64,000 nucleotides of DNA from Weeksellaceae bacterium (GTDB taxonomy: Bacteria; Bacteroidota; Bacteroidia; Flavobacteriales; Weeksellaceae): positions 2,604,001 through 2,668,000 of the forward strand of contig OX460916.1 of assembly GCA_949788275.1 (NCBI GenBank), given 5' to 3'. Within the stretch, counting starts at the first letter, position 1, and each line of letters begins with the position of its first letter. The translations under genes and the position numbers were made by a program. Under the pieces are notes generated by a model that did not search any database, was not told where the DNA came from, and worked only from the letters and a program-made list of their open reading frames with translations. Positions 43,949 through 52,991 of this stretch are shown piece after piece.

Positions 43949-46495
43949 ATGAAAAATTTACTGAGCTGTTTTTTCTTGTTTTTGACATTTTTGTTAAACG
44001 CACAAGTAAAAATACAAGGTAAGGTTCTCGACATCAATACATCAAAGCCGATTTCCTACGCAGATATTCATTTACCGGAACTAAAGATTAGTGCGACCTC
44101 TAATTCTGACGGCTCATTCTATATAGAAGCAGCGACGGATGCTAGTGTATTGGAGGTGACGAAAACGGGCTTTGAACCTTTTTCAATTATCCTTGAAAAG
44201 AAAATTGATTATACGTTGGTTGTGAATCTTTTTCCGAAAGAGGAAGACGAGGAGGATTGGGAAAATAGCACGGAGGGGATTACGCTTCAAACAGCCACCA
44301 TTACTGGAAAGAAGAAAAAGCGTTTGAAGAAGAAAGAAAATCCGGCTTATGCTATTCTACGCGAAGTCTGGAAACGAAAAAAAACCAATGGATTACGCTC
44401 TGTGAATCAATATGAATACAGTGAGTATGAAAAACTTCAATTCGATTTAAGCAACATTGATTCGACGTTTATGAAACGAAAGATTTTTAAGAATCTGGAG
44501 TTTGTTTTTAATAAAGTGGATACCTCTTCTATTAACGGAAAAACCTATTTACCTGCTTTTTTAAATGAATCGATTTATAAAGTGTCGGGTATAAATAAGC
44601 CGTCTACCAAGGAACGGAAGGAATTGAAGGCCAACAAAACGTCGGGTTTTGAAAACAACGAACTGGTTGCCAACGTTGTAAAGAACCTATTTAAAGATGT
44701 CAATATTTACGATAACCGTTTAAATTTTCTAAATATAAAATTTGTAAGCCCCATAGCAACCGATGGTTTTGCTGTGTATGATTATGAATTAAGAGACACC
44801 ATAGATGTGGATGGGGTAGAATCTTACCGTATAAAATATTTTCCGCGAAGAGAAGGTGAATACACTTTTAAAGGCGATGTATATATAGCCAAGGATTCTT
44901 ATGCCGTGAAGGAGATTGTCATGGAAACGACGAAGGACTTAAATGTGAATTTTGTTCGAAATATTTTCATGAATTTATCGTACGATATTGCCAATGATAC
45001 CATTTTTTATCCGAAAAAGGAATACGCCATGTTGGATATGACTTTGTTGCATAAAAAGGAGAGTGCCAAAGGTATTTTTGCGCATAGAACGGTGAATTAT
45101 TACGACTACAACTTTGATGAACAACATCCTGAAAAGTTCTTTTATCAGCGTATTGACCCGGCTAAAACGGCTTTGAATGAAAAGCCCGACGATTATTGGG
45201 CAGCCAATAGACCCGAAAAGCTGACAAAAGATGAAGCGGGGATTTATGAAACCTTAGAAGAATTGAATAATGTACCTAAGTTTCAGAATATTGTAAAAGG
45301 GGTTGAGGTTCTAGGATCTGGTTATTACAATATTTGGAATTCGATTGATATTGGTAACCTGTATTCGTCTTTTGGGTATAACAATATTGAGGGTGTTCGA
45401 CTTCGAGGAGGTGCCCGTACTTATTTCTCACAGAATGATATGTGGCGTGCCCAAGGTTTTATGGCCTATGGATTTAAAGATAACAAGTTTAAATACGGTG
45501 GTGATTTACGGTATATGTTTAGTAAATACAATCGTTTCCAGATTGGTATTGGTTCTAAGCGAGATGTAGAACAGTTAGCTGCCCAGCTAACAGCCTCTGA
45601 TGGAATTATGACCCGTAGTTTTGCTTCGTCGTCGATCATTAATCAAGGTGATAATTACTATTTAAGTTCCAATAATTTAACGAATGTTTATACATCGATT
45701 GAACCATGGAAAAATGTGACGTTCCGATTAGACGCCAATTACCAACGTATAAAAGCAGCTGACGCGAGTTTGTTCTCGATTAATTATCTAGACAATGGAA
45801 TAGAAAAAAGTTCCATCACCAATTCTTTTTTAAGTGTTTCGGTTATTGCACGTCCTGGAGCTAAGTACGCTCAATATGGAATTGACCGGAACGAGATGTC
45901 TTCTTTAGCACCTACTTTGATGTTGCGCTATACGAAGGGCTTGAAAGGTGTTTTTGCCTCTGATTTTGCCTACGACAAATTGCAATTTATGTATACCCAA
46001 CCTTTTTTAATTGGGTCATTAGGTCGCTCTTTGCTGACCATAGAGGCAGGGAAAACATTTCAAGGTTTACCACTGTCACTTTTAAGTGCTATACCGGGTA
46101 ACGAGAGTTATGGGCAAGTTTATGGCACCTTTTCACAATTGGATTATTACGAGTTTGTGACCGATGAATATGTGACGTTAAACTATGAGCATCACTTTAA
46201 AGGATGGTTCTTGAATAAGATTCCTTTCATTAAAGAATTGAAAGTACGTGAACTGGCATTTATCCGCGCAGCCTATGGCGATATTTCGGATAAGAGTATC
46301 GCGATGAATAAATCGAGTATTGTATACTATGCACCGAATCAACAAATCTATTACGAATACGGGTTTGGACTTGAAAATATTGGTTTTGGTAACATTAGAC
46401 CGATTAGAATTGATTTTAATTGGCGTGGAAATTATAATAATTTGCCAGATGTTCGTAAATTTGGCGTCACCGTTGGATTAGACTGGAAATTTTAG
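43949..46495 (+). CDS. DUF5686 protein with carboxypeptidase-regulatory-like domain
   Basis: An 848-residue exported protein. The signal peptide is MKNLLSCFFLFLTFLLNA. A carboxypeptidase-D regulatory-like domain follows at about 20-100 (KIQGKVLDINTSKPISYADI, SNSDGSFYIEA). After a lysine-rich stretch (TGKKKKRLKKKENPAY) comes the large DUF5686 region, beta-rich with repeated Y/F-ending strands and a final VGLDWKF, suggesting an outer-membrane barrel. DUF5686 proteins resemble TonB-receptor-like barrels without a plug and have no established role. The ATG at 43949 is used because the upstream one at 43916 lies in the preceding terminator. The ppa gene follows by 47 bases. Confidence 0.8.
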   Translation: MKNLLSCFFLFLTFLLNAQVKIQGKVLDINTSKPISYADIHLPELKISATSNSDGSFYIEAATDASVLEVTKTGFEPFSIILEKKIDYTLVVNLFPKEEDEEDWENSTEGITLQTATITGKKKKRLKKKENPAYAILREVWKRKKTNGLRSVNQYEYSEYEKLQFDLSNIDSTFMKRKIFKNLEFVFNKVDTSSINGKTYLPAFLNESIYKVSGINKPSTKERKELKANKTSGFENNELVANVVKNLFKDVNIYDNRLNFLNIKFVSPIATDGFAVYDYELRDTIDVDGVESYRIKYFPRREGEYTFKGDVYIAKDSYAVKEIVMETTKDLNVNFVRNIFMNLSYDIANDTIFYPKKEYAMLDMTLLHKKESAKGIFAHRTVNYYDYNFDEQHPEKFFYQRIDPAKTALNEKPDDYWAANRPEKLTKDEAGIYETLEELNNVPKFQNIVKGVEVLGSGYYNIWNSIDIGNLYSSFGYNNIEGVRLRGGARTYFSQNDMWRAQGFMAYGFKDNKFKYGGDLRYMFSKYNRFQIGIGSKRDVEQLAAQLTASDGIMTRSFASSSIINQGDNYYLSSNNLTNVYTSIEPWKNVTFRLDANYQRIKAADASLFSINYLDNGIEKSSITNSFLSVSVIARPGAKYAQYGIDRNEMSSLAPTLMLRYTKGLKGVFASDFAYDKLQFMYTQPFLIGSLGRSLLTIEAGKTFQGLPLSLLSAIPGNESYGQVYGTFSQLDYYEFVTDEYVTLNYEHHFKGWFLNKIPFIKELKVRELAFIRAAYGDISDKSIAMNKSSIVYYAPNQQIYYEYGFGLENIGFGNIRPIRIDFNWRGNYNNLPDVRKFGVTVGLDWKF

Positions 46496-46542
46496 CCAGC
46501 CAACAACAGGAAAGTATCAATTAATATCATAAAATAGTTCAA

Positions 46543-47025
46543 ATGACTTTTGACGCAATTATCGAAATCCCAAGAGGATCTCGCAACAAATACGAAATGG
46601 ATCACGAAACAGGAATGATTCGTTTTGATCGTGTATTATTTTCACCGATGCAGTACCCAGCAGATTACGGATTTGTACCCAATACCTTAGGGTTAGATGG
46701 TGATCCAATTGATGTATTGGTGTTCTTAACAGAGCCAACTGTACCTGGATGTATTATTGAAGTAAAAACCATTGGTGTTTTAAACATGTCGGACGACAAA
46801 GGACAAGATGAGAAATTAATCTGTGTTCCTGTGGCTGATCCAACGTGGAATCAATTGGAAAACATTGAAGACATGAACCCACACACTTTAAAAGCGGTTG
46901 AGCATTTCTTCAAAGTTTACAAAGACTTAGAAAATAAAACATGTATTGTTGAAGGTTACGGAGACAAAGCCAATGCTGAACGATTATTAGAAGAAGCAAG
47001 AGCACGTTTTGTACCTACGCACTAA
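46543..47025 (+). CDS. ppa: Inorganic pyrophosphatase (family I)
   Basis: A 160-residue soluble pyrophosphatase that hydrolyses diphosphate to drive biosynthetic reactions. Diagnostic parts are IEIPRGSRNKYEMD (7-20), YPADYGFVPNTLG (38-50) and the metal-binding signature DGDPIDV (52-58) with D52, D54 and D57. EKLICVPVADP follows near 89. At 160 residues it is slightly shorter than the 170-180 of the common bacterial enzyme but has all catalytic elements. It follows the DUF5686 gene and ends at a terminator. Confidence 0.93.
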   Translation: MTFDAIIEIPRGSRNKYEMDHETGMIRFDRVLFSPMQYPADYGFVPNTLGLDGDPIDVLVFLTEPTVPGCIIEVKTIGVLNMSDDKGQDEKLICVPVADPTWNQLENIEDMNPHTLKAVEHFFKVYKDLENKTCIVEGYGDKANAERLLEEARARFVPTH

Positions 47026-47044
47026 GAAAAATATTTTTTTATAT

Positions 47045-47075
47045 TGAAAAGCTAACCGATGGTTAGCTTTTTTTA
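47045..47075 (+). terminator. Terminator of ppa
   Basis: AAAAGCTAACC (47047-47057), loop GAT, GGTTAGCTTTT (47061-47071), with a continued T-run. Confidence 0.85.
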
Positions 47076-47135
47076 TTTACAACAAAACGTAAAGGAATTA
47101 AAAAAAAGAGTAGTTTGGATATAAATTAACACTTT

Positions 47136-48596
47136 ATGAAAAATTATTTTACAATTACTTTAGCGGTCTTAGGCCCTATTTTACTCGCCCAATTCTCTAC
47201 TCCAAATACGGGGAAGACGTATACCATTAGCGAATTAGACGCCCTCACTGAGGCTATTAGCTATAACTCAGAAACAAATACGTATACCTTAAACGAAGAT
47301 TTGACCATTGCAGAAACCGATGCGTTTCTAGTGGATTCGGATTTTATCTTAGCCATTGCAGCTAAAAAAATTATTACCGTTGAAGGAAAATTAAACATTC
47401 ATGCCCCTAAAAAAGTAGTATTTACCTCTCAAAATCCTGGAACTAGTTATTTTGGTGGAATTCGGTTAGCAGAAAGCTCAACGACATCCATCCGTAATTT
47501 CACGATGCTCTATGGGGGTGGAATTCGCGTCTTAAGCAAACAATTCTCGATGGAGGATTCCGAAATCTCTTACCAGGAAGGAGGCGTGTCTACGAGCTCA
47601 GCAGTAAGTTTTTTTAGAGGGAATCCCTTGGTTAAAAATTCGAAGTTTGTTTATAACCGTACACCGGTTGTTAGTTCAGGCGCTAATGAAACTGTTGGCT
47701 TAACCTTTGAAGGCAATTACCTAGAAAACAACAATATTGATAATACGAACCGACCACAAATCAATATGGGCCCTAGTGGTCCTAATCAGCAAATTATTAT
47801 CAAAGACAACCAAATCATTGGAGGACGCACAAATACCAAAGTAGGGGGTATAGCCATATCCACTTTTTTTGGAAGCACAAGTGATGCTTTAATTGAAAAT
47901 AATGTAATCCGAGATAACCGCTACGGATTAACCTTAACAGGTGCTGGTTCGAAAGGAATTATTAGAGATAATATTATTTCCAATAACAACAGTGAGAATT
48001 TACCCGATGTTGGCGGTAGCGGTATCTCCATTAGTATTGCTAGTTTAGTACCCGGAAATGTAATTTATATTTTGAACAACACCCTTGAAAACAACTTATG
48101 GGGAATTACCAATATTGGGAATGGAGCTTCGATTAATTTAGGTGATAATGTACAAGCTGGGAATAATGTATTTTCCCATAATGAAAATCGTGGGGTGACT
48201 TATGCTTTATACAACAACTCGCCTTTAGATATATCAGCCCATGGAAATTGCTGGATAAAAGATGCTCAATCAACGACTAAAGATGTAGAAGGTGTTATTT
48301 TTCATAAAAAAGATAAGGCCACCTTAGGTGAAGTTGATTTCAGCAATCATCTGTGTTCCACTTTAGGCGTAAATGATCTTAAAGACCAAAAAATTAATTT
48401 TTACCCTAATCCGAATAAAGGTCAATTCACCATTGATGTAGAAGAAGTTGTAGCGGTCGAAATTTATACCATGAATGGTCAATTGGTTTTCAAGACCAAA
48501 ACCCGTGTAGGGAAGAACATTGTTACAACAGGCTTAACGAAGGGCGTATATCTTCTAAAAGTAAATCAGAAAACGAGTAAATTATTAATCAATTAA
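47136..48596 (+). CDS. Secreted parallel beta-helix protein with T9SS type A sorting domain
   Basis: A 486-residue exported protein. A signal peptide (MKNYFTITLAVLGPILLAQ) is followed by a right-handed beta-helix region (about 60-400) with repeated short strands and asparagine ladders, for example IIIKDNQIIGG, ALIENNVIRDNRYGLTL, GIIRDNIISNNNS and VIYILNNTLENNLWGI. This fold is common in polysaccharide lyases and surface adhesins, but I see no lyase active site. The final ~75 residues start INFYPNPNKGQFTIDV and end TSKLLIN, the type A sorting signal for type IX secretion and surface anchoring. It is a single gene with its own terminator. Confidence 0.82.
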   Translation: MKNYFTITLAVLGPILLAQFSTPNTGKTYTISELDALTEAISYNSETNTYTLNEDLTIAETDAFLVDSDFILAIAAKKIITVEGKLNIHAPKKVVFTSQNPGTSYFGGIRLAESSTTSIRNFTMLYGGGIRVLSKQFSMEDSEISYQEGGVSTSSAVSFFRGNPLVKNSKFVYNRTPVVSSGANETVGLTFEGNYLENNNIDNTNRPQINMGPSGPNQQIIIKDNQIIGGRTNTKVGGIAISTFFGSTSDALIENNVIRDNRYGLTLTGAGSKGIIRDNIISNNNSENLPDVGGSGISISIASLVPGNVIYILNNTLENNLWGITNIGNGASINLGDNVQAGNNVFSHNENRGVTYALYNNSPLDISAHGNCWIKDAQSTTKDVEGVIFHKKDKATLGEVDFSNHLCSTLGVNDLKDQKINFYPNPNKGQFTIDVEEVVAVEIYTMNGQLVFKTKTRVGKNIVTTGLTKGVYLLKVNQKTSKLLIN

Positions 48597-48603
48597 GTAT
48601 AAA

Positions 48604-48633
48604 TAAAAAAGCCACTTAAAGTGGCTTTTTTAT
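48604..48633. terminator. Bidirectional terminator
   Basis: AAAAAGCCAC (48606-48615), loop TTAAA, GTGGCTTTTT (48621-48630), between convergent genes. Confidence 0.85.
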
Positions 48634-48635
48634 AT

Positions 48636-50477
48636 CTATTCTAAATCATCAAATTTTTCTTGTTGAATTTTCTTTTCAAGTTCAGCCTGAATATCCTCTA
48701 ATACTGGACGCATGGTGCTTTCTGGGATGTCAGAGACTCTAATATACATTAAACCATCTATGGCGTCATTAAACTTAGGGTCTACGTTAAAAGCGATTAC
48801 ACGGGCGTTTTGCTTAATGTATTTTTTAATTAATACGGGTAGTCGAAGCATATTGGGTTCCACCTCATCGATAAATTTATCGAATTTATTTAAATCAGCT
48901 TCTGTTTCTTCAAATATAAACTCTTTGTCCTCGTCGCGAAGCGTTACTTTATACTCCTTCTTGGCTTTTACATACTGAGCAACGGTTGCATCGTAATAGT
49001 GAGACTTCATAAATTCAATCATCAACGATTTAGAGAAATCTGAAAACTGATTACTGATACTCACCCCCCCAATAATAAATTTTTGGGTTGGATTACGAAG
49101 GCTTACATGCACAATCCCTCGCCACAACAAAAACAGTGGCATGGGTTTTTGCTGATACTCTTGAACAACAAAAGCTCTTCCCATTTCAATACACTTTTTA
49201 AAGAAGGGATGAATTTCGGGTTCGAAATTAAATAATTCATTGATGTAAAATCCTTTAATTCCATACTTTGCATACACTTCTGAACCGATTGCCATACGGT
49301 ATGCACCTACAATTTTTGATTTTTCTTTATCCCACAGAAACAGGTGGTGATAATGCTGGTCGTAATGATCTAAATCGATTTCATTATTGGTTCCTTCACC
49401 AATCGCACGGAATGTAATCTCGCGTAAGCGGCCAAATTCACGTAAAATATTCGGGATTTGCTCGGCATTCGCAAAATAACACTCATAGGTATTATTGGTA
49501 AATAATAAATTATTTTCATCATGTCGAAGTCCGTCAATATCCTTCTGAAGAAGTTCAAGAGGCGTTTCGTTAACAATGGTCTTCACCTTTTTATTCATGA
49601 CCTTTGGTAATGGAATGGTCGTCGGGTTTTTCAAAACATCGGTCAATGATTTTTTCTGGTTGTAGTAAGACGAAAGCATATAGGTTTTACGCCTTAAGAA
49701 GTCTTTGTACTCTTCCAAGGATTCATGTTCGTGCTGTTGCTTCAAAAGAATCGGTTTTCCAATTCTAATCTGAATAGGCCGCGTGCGTTTCTTGACCATT
49801 TCAGAAGGCAATAAAGCCGTCTGTAAATCGGGATGTAATTTGGCTAAACGATAGAACATTTGGCTATTTTTAGCGCGGAAAAACATGGGTACAACGGGCA
49901 CCTTTGCTTTTTTAATTAATTTAATCGCCGCATCTTGCCATTCACGGTCGAGTATACGCCCTTCGTCATCTCTATAAGACACTTCACCTGCAGGAAAAAT
50001 ACCCAGTCCTCCACCTTCTTGAAGCAAACGCAAAGAATCCCGCATTCCATTGAGGCTATTGTAGGCATCTTTCCTGGTTTCAAACGGATTCACCGCGATA
50101 ACCATCGGCTCTAAAGGTTTAATTTTATGCAATAAAAAATTCCCCATAATTTTAAAATCGGGGCGAATTTTACTGACTAGATGCATTAAGATAATTCCAT
50201 CTAATCCACCTAAGGGGTGATTTGAGATTAAAATAAATGGGCCTGTTTTCGGAATCCGTTTTAAATCTTCCTCATGGATTTCATAATCCACGTTCATCGC
50301 CTCAATCAGATAATTCAAAAAAGGGATACAATCTTGATCTTTACCTCCATTGTAAATATCATTTAATGTATCCATCTTGGTTAATTTTTTTAAAAACCAA
50401 GCCATAGGCATCCCCAAAGGTCCATATTTATCTAAACCCGCGGCTGCATAAATATCATCTGTTGTAACTAAACTCAT
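48636..50477 (-). CDS. Bifunctional acyltransferase, OlsF-like aminolipid (ornithine-lipid type) synthase
   Basis: A 613-residue two-domain enzyme. The N-terminal half is a PlsC-type O-acyltransferase: NHPLGGLDG (86-94, H87 and D93) is block I and GIFPAGEVS (about 158-166) block III. The C-terminal half (about 310-500) is a hemolysin/OlsB-like GNAT-fold N-acyltransferase with FGRLREITFRAIGEG and VGAYRMAIGSE. This order matches OlsF, the fused enzyme described in Flavobacterium and Serratia that makes ornithine lipids by N- then O-acylation of the amino acid. Head-group specificity cannot be read here. The start codon overlaps the aspartokinase stop by one base (TAATG), so the enzyme is translated together with the first step of lysine/threonine synthesis. 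The histidine-aspartate spacing is X5 rather than the common X4. Confidence 0.8.
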   Translation of the reverse strand: MSLVTTDDIYAAAGLDKYGPLGMPMAWFLKKLTKMDTLNDIYNGGKDQDCIPFLNYLIEAMNVDYEIHEEDLKRIPKTGPFILISNHPLGGLDGIILMHLVSKIRPDFKIMGNFLLHKIKPLEPMVIAVNPFETRKDAYNSLNGMRDSLRLLQEGGGLGIFPAGEVSYRDDEGRILDREWQDAAIKLIKKAKVPVVPMFFRAKNSQMFYRLAKLHPDLQTALLPSEMVKKRTRPIQIRIGKPILLKQQHEHESLEEYKDFLRRKTYMLSSYYNQKKSLTDVLKNPTTIPLPKVMNKKVKTIVNETPLELLQKDIDGLRHDENNLLFTNNTYECYFANAEQIPNILREFGRLREITFRAIGEGTNNEIDLDHYDQHYHHLFLWDKEKSKIVGAYRMAIGSEVYAKYGIKGFYINELFNFEPEIHPFFKKCIEMGRAFVVQEYQQKPMPLFLLWRGIVHVSLRNPTQKFIIGGVSISNQFSDFSKSLMIEFMKSHYYDATVAQYVKAKKEYKVTLRDEDKEFIFEETEADLNKFDKFIDEVEPNMLRLPVLIKKYIKQNARVIAFNVDPKFNDAIDGLMYIRVSDIPESTMRPVLEDIQAELEKKIQQEKFDDLE

Positions 50478-51721
50478 TAATTTTTAATAACAATTTGTAA
50501 TGTATCACGAAGTGTTTGACGTAAGAGTTCGCGATCAGTAGGTACGAGTAATTCAGAATTTTGATCGAAATAACGAATGGTATATAGGGATACATGATTG
50601 TCATGTTCTACGTTAAATTCATTGGAAAGATCAGCCAAAAATTGGTTCAAGTTATCGTACTTATCCTCAACACATAAAGATAACGAAATCGCTGAATTCT
50701 GCATCAAGTTGACTTTAATTTGTTGAGCCGATAATTGATTAAACACACCACTCAACTTATCTTCAGTCATAAAAGAAAAATCTTTACTTGAAAGGCGAAT
50801 TAAGTGTTGATCACTTTTTAAAATAAAACAAGGAACTTGTGGTACTAAGGGTTGTCCTTTTCCAACGACCGTTCCATCAGCTTCCGGGTCTAAGAATGAC
50901 TTAACAAAGAAAGGAATTTCTTTGCGTTGAAGCGGTTGTAATGTTTTTGGATGAATAACAGAAGCACCGTAATAGGCCAATTCAATTGCCTCTTCGTACG
51001 AGATATGATGCAATAGCTGTGTATGCTCAAAATAACGAGGATCCGCATTTAAAACACCAGGAACATCTTTCCATATTGTCATACTATCCGCATTCATACA
51101 ATACGCAAAAATGGCTCCTGAGTAATCAGAACCTTCACGACCTAAAGTCGTTGTAAAAAAATTGGTGTCAGACCCTAGAAATCCTTGCGTAATGTAAAAA
51201 CCCGTATGGGGAAGTTGTTCAATATTCTTTTTGGTTAACTCCCAATCTACTTTACCTTCTCGGTAGGTATTATCGGTTTTAATATAATCTCTAACGTCTA
51301 ACCATTGATTAATAACACCAATCGAATTAAGATACATGCTAATAATCTTGGTCGAAATTAATTCGCCACAACAAACAACTTGGTCATAAACGTAGCTGTA
51401 ATTAGGCGATTTATTTCTTCTAAGAAAAGAAGTTAAGTCATTAAAAAACAAACTTACTTCTTGGCAAACATCGTCTGAATGACCATTGAATAATTCTTTA
51501 GAAAGATCTAAATGTTGCTGTTCAATTAAATGAACAGTCTTTTCAAAATCGCCCTTTTCAAAATACTGTTTGACTACTTCCTCTAAGGCATTGGTTGTCT
51601 TGCCCATGGCAGAGACGATCATACACGTATCTTGATAACCCACTTTTTGTAAAAGATCGGCTACATTTCTTACACCATCGGCGTCTTTTACGGACGCTCC
51701 ACCGAATTTGAAAACTTTCAT
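50477..51721 (-). CDS. Aspartate kinase
   Basis: A 414-residue amino-acid kinase that makes aspartyl phosphate, the first step toward lysine, threonine and methionine. It begins MKVFKFGGASVKDADGVRNV, with the KFGG ATP-binding signature, and has GREGSDYSGAIFA (about 204-216) and the catalytic-domain TIWKDVPGVLNADPRY (about 225-240). The C-terminal ~120 residues form ACT-like regulatory domains, so feedback inhibition is likely. I use the ATG at 51721; the open frame extends three codons further only to a TTG. A minus-strand -7 box TATATTTG (complement of 51752-51759) lies 31 bases upstream. It is translationally coupled to the OlsF-like gene. Which homologue name applies (lysC or thrA-like) cannot be decided. 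Confidence 0.9.
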   Translation of the reverse strand: MKVFKFGGASVKDADGVRNVADLLQKVGYQDTCMIVSAMGKTTNALEEVVKQYFEKGDFEKTVHLIEQQHLDLSKELFNGHSDDVCQEVSLFFNDLTSFLRRNKSPNYSYVYDQVVCCGELISTKIISMYLNSIGVINQWLDVRDYIKTDNTYREGKVDWELTKKNIEQLPHTGFYITQGFLGSDTNFFTTTLGREGSDYSGAIFAYCMNADSMTIWKDVPGVLNADPRYFEHTQLLHHISYEEAIELAYYGASVIHPKTLQPLQRKEIPFFVKSFLDPEADGTVVGKGQPLVPQVPCFILKSDQHLIRLSSKDFSFMTEDKLSGVFNQLSAQQIKVNLMQNSAISLSLCVEDKYDNLNQFLADLSNEFNVEHDNHVSLYTIRYFDQNSELLVPTDRELLRQTLRDTLQIVIKN

Positions 51722-51908
51722 TTTATACAATCACTTCTAAATATTAACCCGCAAATATAATGAAACCTTGAGTGTTAAGCACCTTAATTTTTCAATTTCA
51801 TCCGATTCCTTTTATCCAACAAAGCAATGGTTATCTGTTTTATTATTCCCAAATAAATTGCATTAATACTGCTTAATTTTTACGACCTTTGGACAGCAAA
51901 ACAAAAAT

Positions 51909-52919
51909 ATGACACAAAATTCGCATCAAACTCTTGGTGAGTTTATTATCGACAATCAAGAAGATTTCATTTATTCTACAGGTGAACTTACACGCCTATT
52001 AAGCTCAATTAAATTGGCGACGAAAATTGTTAATTACAAAGTTAACAAAGCCGGATTAGTCAATATCTTAGGAGAATACGGAAACGAAAATGTACAAGGA
52101 GAAAAACAGCAGAAATTAGATGTTTTCGCTAATGAAACTTTTATAGAAACGCTTTCTCAACGTGAAGTCGTTTGTGGTATAGCTTCAGAAGAAAATGAAG
52201 ACTTTATCTCGATTAAAAATGCAGCGAATAATACCAATAGCAACTATGTTGTCCTTATTGATCCTTTAGATGGATCTTCTAATATTGATGTCAATGTATC
52301 TGTAGGAACTATTTTCTCAATTTATCGCCGTGTTTCAGAACCAGGCACACCGGTTACTTTAGAAGATTTCTTACAACCTGGAAATAAACAAATTGCTGCT
52401 GGTTATGTGGTTTATGGAACCTCAACCATGCTCGTTTACACCACAGGAAACGGGGTTAATGGGTTTACATTAAATCCTGGAATTGGAACATTTTACCTAT
52501 CTCATCCTAATTTATGTATTCCTACCGATGGAAACATTTATTCGATTAACGAAGGAAATTATGTCAAATTCCCTCAAGGTGTAAAAGAATACCTTAAATA
52601 TTGTCAAGCAGAAGAAGGTGAGCGCCCATACACATCACGTTATATTGGATCTTTGTGTTCAGACTTTCACCGTAATATGTTAAAAGGCGGTATTTATATC
52701 TACCCTTCAGGTACCAACAATCCAAACGGAAAACTTCGTTTACTATACGAATGTAACCCGATGGCTTTTATTGCTGAGCAAGCAGGAGGTAAAGCAACCG
52801 ATGGATTTAATCGCATTATGGATATTGAACCGACAGAACTACACCAACGTGTACCGTTTTTCTGTGGCTCTAAAAATATGGTTGAAAAAGCCGAAGAATT
52901 TATGGCAAAAAATAAGTAA
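51909..52919 (+). CDS. fbp: Fructose-1,6-bisphosphatase, class I
   Basis: A 336-residue gluconeogenic enzyme that converts fructose 1,6-bisphosphate to fructose 6-phosphate. Metal-site motifs are ASEENED (about 95-101, the two acidic residues) and [12 protein letters not shown] (about 118-129). The sugar-phosphate loop [12 protein letters not shown] (about 241-252) and GGIYIYPS are present, and [16 protein letters not shown] (about 277-292) supplies the last metal ligand. Length and order are those of class I. It is divergent from the aspartokinase gene and ends in a terminator. Confidence 0.95.
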   Translation: MTQNSHQTLGEFIIDNQEDFIYSTGELTRLLSSIKLATKIVNYKVNKAGLVNILGEYGNENVQGEKQQKLDVFANETFIETLSQREVVCGIASEENEDFISIKNAANNTNSNYVVLIDPLDGSSNIDVNVSVGTIFSIYRRVSEPGTPVTLEDFLQPGNKQIAAGYVVYGTSTMLVYTTGNGVNGFTLNPGIGTFYLSHPNLCIPTDGNIYSINEGNYVKFPQGVKEYLKYCQAEEGERPYTSRYIGSLCSDFHRNMLKGGIYIYPSGTNNPNGKLRLLYECNPMAFIAEQAGGKATDGFNRIMDIEPTELHQRVPFFCGSKNMVEKAEEFMAKNK

Positions 52920-52937
52920 TCGCTTCTTTTTTCCATT

Positions 52938-52974
52938 AAAAAAAGCCTTGTGAATGTTCACAAGGCTTTTTTCT
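52938..52974. terminator. Bidirectional terminator after fbp
   Basis: AAAAAAGCCTTGTGA (52939-52953), loop ATGT, TCACAAGGCTTTTTT (52958-52972). Confidence 0.85.
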
Positions 52975-52991
52975 TTGTCTTTTATCTATTT

